Source of the DNA: Bifidobacterium pluvialisilvae
GTDB lineage: Bacteria > Actinomycetota > Actinomycetes > Actinomycetales > Bifidobacteriaceae
Reading direction: 5' to 3'
Length of the DNA: 64,000 nt
Assembly (NCBI RefSeq): GCF_019331695.1
Contig: NZ_JAHBBI010000006.1
Location: 124,001-188,000, forward strand
Positions within the stretch are counted from its first letter, which is position 1. Every line of letters starts with the position of its first letter. Below, in pieces: positions 55,868-63,893 of this stretch. A program made the position numbers and the translations under genes. The notes below the pieces were generated by a model, which was not told the DNA's origin, searched no databases, and saw only the letters and a program-made list of their open reading frames with translations.

Positions 55868-57214
55868 ATGAGTAGTCTGTCCGGCGAGGAAGTCGCGCGC
55901 CTGCATGAGGAATACGTGCTGCAACCATGGGCCAAGCAAGGTGCCCCGGCCACGCCGGTCAAGCGCGCGGAAGGCATCTACTTCTGGGATTATGACGGCA
56001 AACGCTATGCCGATATGAGTTCGCAGATGGTGTGCTCGAACCTTGGCCATCAGAACCAGGTGGTCGTCGACGCCATCAAGAAGCAGGCCGACGAACTGTG
56101 CTATATCGCGCCGAGCTTCGCGGTCGAACCGCGTGGCAGGCTGGCCAAGTTGCTGGTCGACATCGCCGGCGCCGAGCATTTCCAGCGGGTGTTCTTCACG
56201 CTGGGTGGTTCGGATTCCAATGAGAACGCCATCGAAATCGCGCGGTTCTATACGGGACGTCCGAAGATTCTCTCCTGCTACCGGTCGTACCACGGTTCCA
56301 CGCTGGGTTCGGCGTTCGCCAGCGGCGACTGGCGTCGTTTCGCCTATGAGACGGGCGGCGCCGCCCCGTCGTTCGTGCATTTTCTCAATCCGAGCGTGTA
56401 TGAGGACGGTTTCGACCGTACGCCGGAGGATGAGGCCCGTTGCACGCGGCAGTATCTTCGCCAGCTGGAGCAGCAGATTGACTATGAGGGCCCGGAGACG
56501 ATCGCCGCAGTGCTCATGGAGTCGATCGTGGGCGCGAACGGCGTGCTGATTCCGCCGAAGGGCTATATGGAGGGCGTTGCGGAACTGTGCCGCAAGCATG
56601 GCATCCTGCTGATCTGCGACGAGGTGATGGCCGGGTTCGCGCGTTCGGGGAAGATGTTCACGTGGCAGAACTTCGATCTCGTGCCCGATCTCATCACGTT
56701 CGCCAAGGGTGTGACCGGCGCGATGGTCCCGCTCGGCGGCGTGATTGCCAGCAAGGAAATCTCGAAGTTCTTCGAAAGCCATCCGTTGCCCTGCGGACTG
56801 ACGTATTCGGGGCACCCGCTGGCGTGCGCGGCCGGCGTCGCCGCCACGCAGTACTACCTCGACCACGACATCTGCGCCCACGTGAAGCAGCTCGAAGGCG
56901 TGCTCAAGCCGCGTCTTGAGGAGTTCGCCGAGCGTCACGCCTGCGTGGGCGAGGCCCGCTGCATCGGCCTGTTCGCCGCGCTGACGCTGGTGAAGGACAA
57001 GACGACCCGTGAGCTGTTGGCCCCGTATCACACCGCGAACGGCCGCATGCCCGCCATCTTCGCCGAACTGAAGAAGCGTGGCTTCTACACGTTCGGCCGC
57101 GAGTCGAACCTCAACGTCTGCCCGCCGCTCATCATCACCGAGGACGAGCTCAACGAGCAGCTCGATATCCTCGACGAGGTCCTCACCTGGGCCGACCACG
57201 AATTCTGCGAATAG
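55868..57214 (+). CDS. toa: Class III aminotransferase, taurine:2-oxoglutarate (or pyruvate) type
   Basis: 448 residues from ATG at 55868 (GAGGGGG upstream). PLP fold type I class III: GGSDSNENAIEIARFYTGRP, SYHGSTLGSAFASGD, LICDEVMAGFARSGKMF and DLITFAKGVTGAMVPLGGV with Lys280 as the PLP lysine. The sequence is close in form to the taurine aminotransferase described from Bifidobacterium kashiwanohense (recalled, not compared here). It would convert taurine to sulfoacetaldehyde. The divergent tau-type importer supports this. A sulfoacetaldehyde reductase needed to reach isethionate is not in the window. Confidence 0.82.
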   Translation: MSSLSGEEVARLHEEYVLQPWAKQGAPATPVKRAEGIYFWDYDGKRYADMSSQMVCSNLGHQNQVVVDAIKKQADELCYIAPSFAVEPRGRLAKLLVDIAGAEHFQRVFFTLGGSDSNENAIEIARFYTGRPKILSCYRSYHGSTLGSAFASGDWRRFAYETGGAAPSFVHFLNPSVYEDGFDRTPEDEARCTRQYLRQLEQQIDYEGPETIAAVLMESIVGANGVLIPPKGYMEGVAELCRKHGILLICDEVMAGFARSGKMFTWQNFDLVPDLITFAKGVTGAMVPLGGVIASKEISKFFESHPLPCGLTYSGHPLACAAGVAATQYYLDHDICAHVKQLEGVLKPRLEEFAERHACVGEARCIGLFAALTLVKDKTTRELLAPYHTANGRMPAIFAELKKRGFYTFGRESNLNVCPPLIITEDELNEQLDILDEVLTWADHEFCE

Positions 57215-57219
57215 CCCCA

Positions 57220-57421
57220 TGTCATCCTGAGCGAGCGCCCCTCCCTGTCATCCTGAGCGAGCGCCCCTCCCTGTCATCCTGAGCGAGCGCCCCTCCCTGT
57301 CATCCTGAGCGAGCGCCCCCCTTCACCCTTGTCATCCTGAGCGGAGGCCGTAGGCCGGAGTCGAAGGATCTTCAATCAACGCAAAGATCCTTCGCCTCGC
57401 TCCGCTCGCTCAGGATGACAG
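57220..57421. repeat. 26-bp tandem repeats and TGTCATCCTGAGCG inverted element
   Basis: TGTCATCCTGAGCGAGCG units of 26 bp start at 57220, 57246, 57272 and 57298. At 57330 the unit joins an inverted element, with TGTCATCCTGAGCG matched by CGCTCAGGATGACA at its right end near 57421 and GAAGGATCTT / AAGATCCTTC in the middle. The core sequence is the same as in 47063-47160. Confidence 0.85.
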
Positions 57422-57432
57422 CAGTGAGTACG

Positions 57433-57473
57433 AAAAGGCCCGCGTGGTGCAATATGCATCGCGCGGGCCTTTT
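57433..57473. terminator. Bidirectional terminator between aminotransferase and reductase genes
   Basis: AAAAGGCCCGCG / CGCGGGCCTTTT, 12-bp perfect stem, with A run on one side and T run on the other, between convergent genes. Confidence 0.9.
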
Positions 57474-57493
57474 CCGTTCTGCCGAAGCCCCCG

Positions 57494-58495
57494 TCAGCTG
57501 TGCAGCGGCTGCTTGCGGTCGGGATACAGTTCCTCCGAAAGGTGGTTCACCGCGCGCGGCACCTCGCCGAAGCCCGCGGAGATGAGCTTCACCTTACCCG
57601 GATAGTTCACCGCGTCGCCCACGCCGTAGATGCCCGGCACCGACGTCTCCAGGAACTCGTTCACCTGCAGGTCGCCGCGCTTGACCGGCAGTCCCCAGTC
57701 GCGCAGCAGATGGTTGTCGGACGTGAACCCGTAGTTCACCAGCAGGGCGTCGACGTGCAGCGACGGCTGGTCGTCGCCCTTCACCTGCGCCAGGTCGACG
57801 CGCAATCCCTCGTTCTCGTCCACCACGTCCACGAACTTGTACGGGGTCAGGATCTCCACGGAGGATTCCTTGAGCTGTGCGACGCTGGACTCCAGCGCAC
57901 GGAAGTTGTCGCGTCGGTGGATGAGCGTCACGTGGGCCGCGATCTTCTCGAGTTCGAGAGCCCAGTCGATGGCCGCGTCGCCGCCGCCGGCCACGACCAC
58001 GTTCTTGCCTTCGAAGTCGGCCAGCCTCTTGACGAAGTAGAACACCTTGTTGCCGTCGAGTCCGTCTCGGTCGTAGTCGATGGCGAGCGGTCGGGGTGCG
58101 AACGCGCCGCTGCCGATGGCCACGATCACGCTGCGCGTGTGCACGGAACGGGTTTTCGTCGTCAATACGAACGTGCCGTCGTCGAGCCGTTCCAGTCCCT
58201 GCACCTCTTCGTTCACGTGTACGCCGATGCGGTCGCCGAATGAGTCGATCTGCCGCTGCAGGTTGGCGATGAGTTCGGCGCCGGTGCCGGAGACGAAGCC
58301 GGCGATGTCGTGGATCGGCTTCTCCGGATACAATGCCGCCACCTGGCCGCCCAGCTGCGGCAGACTGTCGATGAGCTGCACGCTGAGATTGCGCATGGCC
58401 GAGTAGAACGCCGTGAACATGCCGACCGGGCCGCCGCCGATCACCACGACGTCGGTCGTTCCACCGTCCGCGGTCACGTTATCGGTATCGCTCAT
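57494..58495 (-). CDS. Ferredoxin/flavodoxin-NADP+ reductase (YumC type)
   Basis: 333 residues from ATG at 58495 (GGGGG upstream); an in-frame start at 58519 is possible. FAD motif VVVIGGGPVGMFTAFYSAM, SLPQLGGQVAALYPEKPIHD (typical of TrxR-like FNR, no CxxC), NADP motif VVVAGGGDAAIDWALEL, and YGVGDAVNYPGKVKLISAGFGE. It transfers electrons from NADPH to flavodoxin or ferredoxin. It diverges from the sulfite reductase-flavodoxin pair across a region with two palindromes, giving the chain NADPH - this enzyme - flavodoxin - sulfite reductase. Confidence 0.92.
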   Translation of the reverse strand: MSDTDNVTADGGTTDVVVIGGGPVGMFTAFYSAMRNLSVQLIDSLPQLGGQVAALYPEKPIHDIAGFVSGTGAELIANLQRQIDSFGDRIGVHVNEEVQGLERLDDGTFVLTTKTRSVHTRSVIVAIGSGAFAPRPLAIDYDRDGLDGNKVFYFVKRLADFEGKNVVVAGGGDAAIDWALELEKIAAHVTLIHRRDNFRALESSVAQLKESSVEILTPYKFVDVVDENEGLRVDLAQVKGDDQPSLHVDALLVNYGFTSDNHLLRDWGLPVKRGDLQVNEFLETSVPGIYGVGDAVNYPGKVKLISAGFGEVPRAVNHLSEELYPDRKQPLHS

Positions 58496-58591
58496 AATCG
58501 AAAATCCCCCATGAATCATAAGAAAACGGTTGACGATACGCGTCAGTATACGGATTCATCCCCGTCCGCGAAACGATGCCACATTCCCGCG

Positions 58592-58700
58592 AATCGTTGG
58601 AATTCCAACGATTGATAACGACTCACAAATAGAACCGTCACCGCATTCGACGCCCACGTAACACGACCGACGTCATATAATCGTTGCAATTCCAACGATT
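58592..58700. promoter_or_regulatory. Two 22-bp palindromic operators between FNR and sulfite reductase genes
   Basis: AATCGTTGG and CCAACGATT arms around AATT form a perfect palindrome at 58592-58613. A second with one mismatch is at 58679-58700. Centres are 87 bp apart. A cooperative dimeric repressor controlling both directions is likely. Single arms also occur near islA (47252) and the aminotransferase (55736). Confidence 0.75.
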
Positions 58701-58848
58701 TGACGCGTTTTTGGCACCCTTCGCCCGTTTTGACAGCCACCCTCGCGGATTTGTACGCTTCCGTCTTGTTACAAGACATTACAGGGCCAGTCGTCGCTGC
58801 CATCGACACCGACATCGACGACGCGTTGGAAGGGGACGAGCCGGGGCC

Positions 58849-60480
58849 ATGAGTTACACCGCAACCTGGGCGGATCAGAAACTGAACGCCAACGAGATCA
58901 GCAAGCTCAAGGAGGACGGCCTTGACGTGTTCAAGGACCTTCCCGAACTGGTGAAGAAGCCGTTCTCGGAAGTCGATAAAAGCTACTTCATGTACTTCAA
59001 GTACGCCGGTCTTACGGTGCAGAAGCCGCAGGACGAGGGCTACTTCATGATGCGCATCAAGATTCCCGGTGGCCGCATCAACATCAAGCAGGCCGACCAT
59101 ATCGCATGGATCGGCGAGCATTACGGCCATGGCGTCATCGACCTGACGACCCGTCAGGCGGTGCAATATCATTGGATTCCGTTCGCCGAGCTGGTCGATA
59201 TCTTCGCCGGCATCGAGAACGTGGGTCTGACGACGGTCGGCGCCGAGGGCGATATCACGCGTAACGTCATCGACAACACGCTGTCGGGCATCGATCCGAA
59301 CGAACTGTTCGACACCCGTCAGACCGTGCTTGACGTGTACCGTCGCTTCCAGGGCAACTACGACTATTCCAACCTGCCGCGCAAGTTCAAAATCTCCATC
59401 AGCAGCAACCTGTACAACGCCGCCGACGCCGAGATCAACGACCTGGCGTTTGTGCCGGCGACGAAGCGCATCGGCCGCCATACGGTCAAGGGCTTCAACG
59501 TGAAGGTGGGCGGCGGCCTTGGCATGAAGCCGTATCTGGCGCAGCAGCTCAACATCTTCGTGACGCCGGATCGTGTGGCCGACGTGGCCGAGGTGGTCTG
59601 CCGCATCTACCGTGACTACGGCTATCGTCGCAGCCGCTCGAAGGCCCGCCTCAAGTTCCTGGTCAAGGATTGGGGTGCGGAGAAGTTCGAGGACAAGGTG
59701 CGCGAGTACATGCCCGACCTGCAGACCAAGGGCCGCGACCGGACCAAGGGTTGGAACAACGGCAACGCGCTCGGCGTGCACCGCCAGCTGCAGAAGGACT
59801 TCTATTATGTCGGCGTCTCCGTGCCGTCGGGCCGTATTTCGGCCGATGATTTCAAGGCGCTGGTGGACGTGGCCCGTGAGTACGGCAAGGATGAGATCCG
59901 TTTCGACCACTGCCAGAACATGATCATCCCGTGGATTCCCGCGGACAGGATCAAGGAGGTCGAGGCGCTGCCGATCTTCGAGAAGTTCTCGCTGCACCCG
60001 CATCTCATCGCCGACTACGGCAACACGTGCACGGGCGCCGAATACTGCAATCTCGCCAACACGCTGACGAAGTCCATCTTCAAGCCGCTGGTCGAGGAGC
60101 TTGACAGCCGCTTCTCGTTCGACAGCCCGTTGAACGTGACGATGACCGGCTGCGGCAACAACTGCGCGCACCGTTCCATCGCCGACATCGGCGTGGAGGG
60201 CGTGCACGCCCGTACGCCCGACCGTCAGCATGTGCCGGGCTTCAAGCTGTCGGTGGGCGGCAGCCTGGTGAACGGCGGCCATTTCAACGAGCAGTTGAAG
60301 GGCACGTTCTCCCAGGCTCAGCTGGCCGATTCCATTTCGGCGCTGCTGGCCGACTACCGCGACAACCATGAGGGGTCCGAGACGTTCTACGAGTACTACT
60401 CGCGTACCGGCACGGACCACTTCCAGGAAGTTTTGAACAATTACACCGCAACCATTCCCGCAACGGAGGTACTGAGATAA
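58849..60480 (+). CDS. sir: Siroheme-dependent sulfite (or nitrite) reductase, ferredoxin type
   Basis: 543 residues from ATG at 58849. Two-fold nitrite/sulfite reductase layout; siroheme/4Fe-4S ligands Cys394-x5-Cys400 (TCTGAEYC) and Cys435-x3-Cys439 (GCGNNCAHR). Arg/Lys-rich siroheme-binding segments such as TRQAVQYHW and DHCQNMIIPW are present. It makes six-electron reductions; the presence of sulfonate uptake, sulfite-lyase and siroheme genes argues for sulfite to sulfide. Nitrite cannot be excluded by sequence reading alone. The flavodoxin start overlaps its stop by one base (TAATG). Confidence 0.9.
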   Translation: MSYTATWADQKLNANEISKLKEDGLDVFKDLPELVKKPFSEVDKSYFMYFKYAGLTVQKPQDEGYFMMRIKIPGGRINIKQADHIAWIGEHYGHGVIDLTTRQAVQYHWIPFAELVDIFAGIENVGLTTVGAEGDITRNVIDNTLSGIDPNELFDTRQTVLDVYRRFQGNYDYSNLPRKFKISISSNLYNAADAEINDLAFVPATKRIGRHTVKGFNVKVGGGLGMKPYLAQQLNIFVTPDRVADVAEVVCRIYRDYGYRRSRSKARLKFLVKDWGAEKFEDKVREYMPDLQTKGRDRTKGWNNGNALGVHRQLQKDFYYVGVSVPSGRISADDFKALVDVAREYGKDEIRFDHCQNMIIPWIPADRIKEVEALPIFEKFSLHPHLIADYGNTCTGAEYCNLANTLTKSIFKPLVEELDSRFSFDSPLNVTMTGCGNNCAHRSIADIGVEGVHARTPDRQHVPGFKLSVGGSLVNGGHFNEQLKGTFSQAQLADSISALLADYRDNHEGSETFYEYYSRTGTDHFQEVLNNYTATIPATEVLR

Positions 60481-60920
60481 TGAGCACCAAGATCATCTTC
60501 ACCAGCGCGACTGGCAACACCAAGGAGGCCGTCGAGCTTCTGGAGGAAGCCCTTCAGGACCTCGATCAGGACGTTGAGGTGTTCGATGCCGAGGACGGCG
60601 TGGAAGTCGACGAGTTCTTCGATGACGCCGACAACTACGTCGTGGCCAGCTGGAGCGACGGCGACAACGGCGAGGTCCCCGGCGGCATCGTGGACTTCTA
60701 CGACGACCTTGACGGCTACGACCTGTCCGGCAAGAAGGTCGCGGTGCTGGGCACCGGCGACACCAGCTACCCACACTTCTGCGCGGCGGTGGACATCTTC
60801 GAGAAGCTCCTCAAGGAGGACGGCGCCGAACTCGTGGCCGAGCCGCTGAAGATCGAGCTCGCTCCCGATGACGACGCCATCGAGAAGATCAAGGCCCTCG
60901 CCAAGACCCTCGCCGACTGA
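60480..60920 (+). CDS. fld: Flavodoxin
   Basis: 146 residues. FMN phosphate loop TSATGNTKEAVELL at residues 8-21, the loop VASWSDGDNGEVPGGIVDFY and the GTGDTSYPHFCAAVDIFEKLL motif give a short-chain flavodoxin. It is strongly acidic. Translation is coupled to the reductase. It most likely carries electrons from the divergent NADPH reductase to the siroheme enzyme. Confidence 0.93.
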   Translation: MSTKIIFTSATGNTKEAVELLEEALQDLDQDVEVFDAEDGVEVDEFFDDADNYVVASWSDGDNGEVPGGIVDFYDDLDGYDLSGKKVAVLGTGDTSYPHFCAAVDIFEKLLKEDGAELVAEPLKIELAPDDDAIEKIKALAKTLAD

Positions 60921-60971
60921 GCATCTACTCTCTGTCCGCTGGGATGGGCGATATGCGACGCGCCTCTTCTT

Positions 60972-61018
60972 GGCTCCCCTCTTGGAGGGGAGCTGTCGGC
61001 ACAGCCGACTGAGGGGAG
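60972..61018 (+). repeat. Repeat family A copy after flavodoxin
   Basis: GGCTCCCCTCTTGGAGGGGAGC followed by GTCGGCACAGCCGAC and TGAGGGGAGG, 50 bp after the flavodoxin stop; it can act as a terminator. Confidence 0.8.
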
Positions 61019-61104
61019 GCCACCCACCCCAACCCTAAGTACGAGAGCCGGCGGTCATGACATCCTCGTGACTGCCGGCGTTTTAAGTACTCCCTAGTGC
61101 CGAT

Positions 61105-61214
61105 GGGGCATATGGTGCCCGACCGTAAGCTAGTGAAGGCGTCTGCTAGGCTTGCCAAGCAGACGTCGGAACGGCGGCCGAACGGCCTTGAGTGTGTCGG
61201 GCACCATATGTCCC
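61105..61214 (+). promoter_or_regulatory. Structured leader-like element upstream of sirB (copy 1)
   Basis: GGGGCATATGGTGCCCGAC (61105-61123) pairs with its complement at 61196-61214 over 19 bp including one G-T pair. Inside are a 7-bp hairpin CGTCTGC / GCAGACG (61140-61146 / 61159-61165) with loop TAGGCTTGCCAA and a small GGCC-GAAC-GGCC hairpin followed by TTGAGTGTGTCG. The element ends 59 nt before the SirB-like start. Compared with the copy at 63894, two base pairs of the hairpin show compensatory change. Confidence 0.65.
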
Positions 61215-61272
61215 ACCGGCGCCCTCGCACCACCCAAACGCGTCATTATTCACCAGTCCAAAGGAGCACCCC

Positions 61273-61965
61273 ATGACCACCGGCTACCTCTACGTCCTGC
61301 ATGGACGCCGCGGCAAGATTCCCGAGTCGAATCTCGAACTGCTGGGCGATTTCATCAAGGACGCCGGCCAGAACGGTCGTATCGCGTTCCTAGAGGGCGA
61401 GGAGCAGACGTTGGAGGATGGCATCCGTGTGTTGCAGGCCGGAAACGACCATCTGGTCATCGTGCCGGTGCTGTTGTATTCGGCGACGCATATGCGCTGG
61501 GACATTCCGCAGCGTACGCGTGAGGTCATCGATCCGAATGTATCGCTTGAGGTGACGGAGCCGTTGGCCACGACGAAGGCCGTGCATGATTATCTGCTGG
61601 ATTTGCTGGGCAGGGCGGTGAAGGAGCATCCGGAGCGCAAGGTGCTGCTGGTGGCGCATGGCACGCCGCATTTCCCGGAACCGTTCGAGCAGCTGACCTC
61701 GCTGGCGGAGGATATCGAACGCCGTATCGGTGTGCCGATCATCTGCACGAATCATATCGGTTCGCCGCGTATCGAGGATACGTTGGCGCATCCGGAGGCG
61801 CAGGGTCCGTTGATTGTGGAGCGTCTGTTCCTGACGGATGGTCGTTTGGCGAATAAGATCAAGGCCCGTGTGGAGGCGTTGAACGACGATACGGTGTTCC
61901 TGCCGACGATGGAGGATGATCCGGTCATCGTCGACGCCATCAAGGAGCGTCTCGCCGAACTATAG
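61273..61965 (+). CDS. sirB: Sirohydrochlorin ferrochelatase-like protein (SirB/CbiX family)
   Basis: 230 residues. The N-terminal lobe has YLYVLHGRRGKIPESNLEL with His10 and VPVLLYSATHMRWDIP; the second lobe has VLLVAHGTPHFPEP and FLTDGRLANKIK. These are the two His-bearing lobes of the CbiX/SirB chelatase family. It would insert Fe2+ into sirohydrochlorin, the last step of siroheme synthesis, consistent with a short precorrin-2 dehydrogenase lacking a chelatase part. AAAGGAG lies before the ATG. A structured element is in its leader. Confidence 0.87.
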   Translation: MTTGYLYVLHGRRGKIPESNLELLGDFIKDAGQNGRIAFLEGEEQTLEDGIRVLQAGNDHLVIVPVLLYSATHMRWDIPQRTREVIDPNVSLEVTEPLATTKAVHDYLLDLLGRAVKEHPERKVLLVAHGTPHFPEPFEQLTSLAEDIERRIGVPIICTNHIGSPRIEDTLAHPEAQGPLIVERLFLTDGRLANKIKARVEALNDDTVFLPTMEDDPVIVDAIKERLAEL

Positions 61966-61984
61966 CCGTCCCTTCTCCCAACGT

Positions 61985-62360
61985 TGTAGCCCTATCCGTT
62001 TTGTGTCACTATCCGCGTTGCGGCTCTATTCGTTTTGTGGTCCTCTCCGTTTTGTGTCACTATCCGTTTTGTGGGTCTCTCCGTTCATTAATCGGTTTGT
62101 GGGCCTAATGAAACGGATTCGTGGGTCCAACGGAACGGATTCGTGGGCTCACCCGTTCCCTATCCGGTTTTGTGGGTCTAAAGAAATGGTCTTGTGGGTC
62201 TATCGGATTGCGCTGCGGGATTTGTGGGCCTAGCCCATTCAATAACCGTGGGTCTATCCGTTCATTAACGGGTTTGTGGGTCTACGACATACATGAGGAA
62301 GCCAAAAACACCTTCCTCGCGAACGCATAGACCCACTTTCATTTTTCGCGACCTGATAGA
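61985..62360 (+). repeat. Degenerate tandem repeats (TCCGTTTTGTGGGTCTA-like)
   Basis: About fifteen imperfect units built from TATCCGTTTTGTGGGTCT and TCGTTCATTAACGGGTTTGTGGG variants fill the gap between the sirB-like gene and the DUF4235 gene. Unit spacing is irregular (about 17-35 bp). Short frames through it have no known product. The region 61966-62393 otherwise holds nothing recognisable; an AT-rich promoter-like stretch precedes 62394. Confidence 0.7.
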
Positions 62361-62393
62361 CCCGCAAATTGGAATCATGGGATAATGGTGCGT

Positions 62394-62756
62394 ATGACTG
62401 ATTCCCGTGAAGATGCACTAAGCCCTACCGCGCGCGACATCGTGGAGGGCATCGATGCCTTCAATGAGAAAGTGACCGACATGCGTAAGAATTTCGAAGC
62501 CGATCCCGATGATGCGATCGACAAGCTCGTCAAGCTCGCTTTTCCCGCGGTCGCCGGTTTTGTGGCGAGCAAGGCGTTGGAGATGATGTGGAACCACGGG
62601 ACGCCCAAGCATGCGCCGAAGATCGGCGTCGTGCGCGGCATGGTCAATTCGGCCGTGTTCGCGGGGATTTCGGCCGCCGTGGGCGCAATGGTCTCGCAGG
62701 CCAGTGAGCATGGTTCCCAAGCGCTGGTGAATCGTCGTCACCGTAAGAACCGTTGA
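62394..62756 (+). CDS. DUF4235-type small membrane protein
   Basis: 120 residues from ATG at 62394 (ATG at 62385 also possible). A charged N-terminal helix (GIDAFNEKVTDMRKNFEADP) is followed by two hydrophobic stretches (LAFPAVAGFVASKALEMMWN and SAVFAGISAAVGAMVSQA) and a basic end (RRHRKNR). The pattern ASKALEMMWNHGTPKHAP fits the actinobacterial DUF4235 family. Function is unknown. Confidence 0.78.
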   Translation: MTDSREDALSPTARDIVEGIDAFNEKVTDMRKNFEADPDDAIDKLVKLAFPAVAGFVASKALEMMWNHGTPKHAPKIGVVRGMVNSAVFAGISAAVGAMVSQASEHGSQALVNRRHRKNR

Positions 62757-62916
62757 TTCCGGCTGTATCCCCAAAGTTGTTCCGATAATCACCATATGAC
62801 TGGTGACGTGCGCCCTAACTATTCAACAATACTGAAACCGGTCTGCCGTATCCCGTCACTTCACCGATGATGAAATGCCCCTCCGGCTTGGCCGCTATCG
62901 GTGCCAGAATCGATAT

Positions 62917-63702
62917 ATGGCAAATACCTCATATGATCTTCATAATCCGACCATCGAGACGCTGCTGAATCGTCGTTCCATTCGTGCGTTCGCCGATGAG
63001 GCGATTCCGGACGATGTCGTCGATACGTTGGAATCCGTGGCGCAGCATGCGGCGTCAAGCCAGTATCTCAATGACTGGTCTGCTATTCGCATCTCCGATT
63101 CGAAGACTGCTGCGAAACTGGCTGAGATTGGCAAACAGCCGTATATCGCACAGGCGCCGTTGCTGTATGTTTTCGTGCTGGACGAGCATCGCAATGCGCA
63201 GATCGCCGCGGCGAAGGGCGTGGACGTGGATTCCGATGCGTTTACGCTGAACGGCAGCTACCGCTTCTCGCAGGCGCAGAACGATGCCGTCCTGGCGTTG
63301 CATGCGATGGAGACCGCGGCATATTCGCTGGGCTTGGGTTGTGTGATTCTGGGTTCGTTGCTGAATGATGTGGACGCGTTGATTGATGTGCTGAAGCTGC
63401 CGAAGTACACGTATCCGGTGCTGGGTTTGGCGATTGGCAAGCCGGCGCAGGAGCCGGCGTTGAAGCCGCGTATGCCGAAGAGTGTGCAGTTCTTCGAAAA
63501 TGAATATCCCCAGAGTTTCGATGATGTGTTGACAACCATCGCTGATTTCGACGCGGATGTGCATCAGTACTATGATTTGCGGAACACTGAGCGTCCGGTG
63601 GATGCGTTCAGCGACCAGATTGCGAAGAACGCCGTGGCCGATATGACCGGCCGCACGGTTGGAGAACCGGCCGCCCGTCAGGGGTTCCGCTTGGACAGGT
63701 GA
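62917..63702 (+). CDS. Nitroreductase-family NAD(P)H:FMN oxidoreductase
   Basis: 261 residues from ATG at 62917 (MANTSYDL). NfsA-like: TIETLLNRRSIRAFADEAIP at the start (FMN phosphate contacts RRSIR), QHAASSQYLNDWSAIRISD, and METAAYSLGLGCVILGSLLND. It reduces quinones, flavins or nitro compounds. No strong ribosome site is visible. No link to its neighbours is evident. Confidence 0.9.
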   Translation: MANTSYDLHNPTIETLLNRRSIRAFADEAIPDDVVDTLESVAQHAASSQYLNDWSAIRISDSKTAAKLAEIGKQPYIAQAPLLYVFVLDEHRNAQIAAAKGVDVDSDAFTLNGSYRFSQAQNDAVLALHAMETAAYSLGLGCVILGSLLNDVDALIDVLKLPKYTYPVLGLAIGKPAQEPALKPRMPKSVQFFENEYPQSFDDVLTTIADFDADVHQYYDLRNTERPVDAFSDQIAKNAVADMTGRTVGEPAARQGFRLDR

Positions 63703-63726
63703 ATCCGGCTGTGTAGTAATCGCTAC

Positions 63727-63827
63727 CCCTCAGTCTGCCTTCGGCACCAGCTCCCCTGACAAGGGGAGCCGAGGGTTCGAGCCTCAGCCCGACCAGCCCA
63801 GGCCAGTTCCCCTGACAAAGGGAGCCC
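63727..63827 (-). repeat. Two repeat family A copies, inverted
   Basis: CCTCAGTCTGCCTTCGGCAC followed by AGCTCCCCTGACAAGGGGAGC (63727-63770) and a decayed copy at 63782-63827 ending CCCCTGACAAAGGGAGC. They follow the nitroreductase gene. Confidence 0.75.
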
Positions 63828-63893
63828 ACGCTTCCGCTATCACACCAGTAGCCGCCCCTCCATAGCCTCCACCTAGCGGGAGGAGCGATATGT

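Noticed and set aside
58849-60480. Dedicated nitrite reductase
   Set aside because: Not excluded by sequence, but no nitrate/nitrite genes are nearby while sulfonate, sulfite-releasing and siroheme genes are.
61916-62233. 105-codon frame through the tandem repeats
   Set aside because: Its sequence is only translated repeat units (FVGL, LWVY) and it starts inside the sirB-like gene.
63771-63786. GAGGGTTCGAGCCTC resembles a tRNA T-arm
   Set aside because: No acceptor, anticodon or D arm can be drawn around it; it belongs to decayed hairpin repeats.
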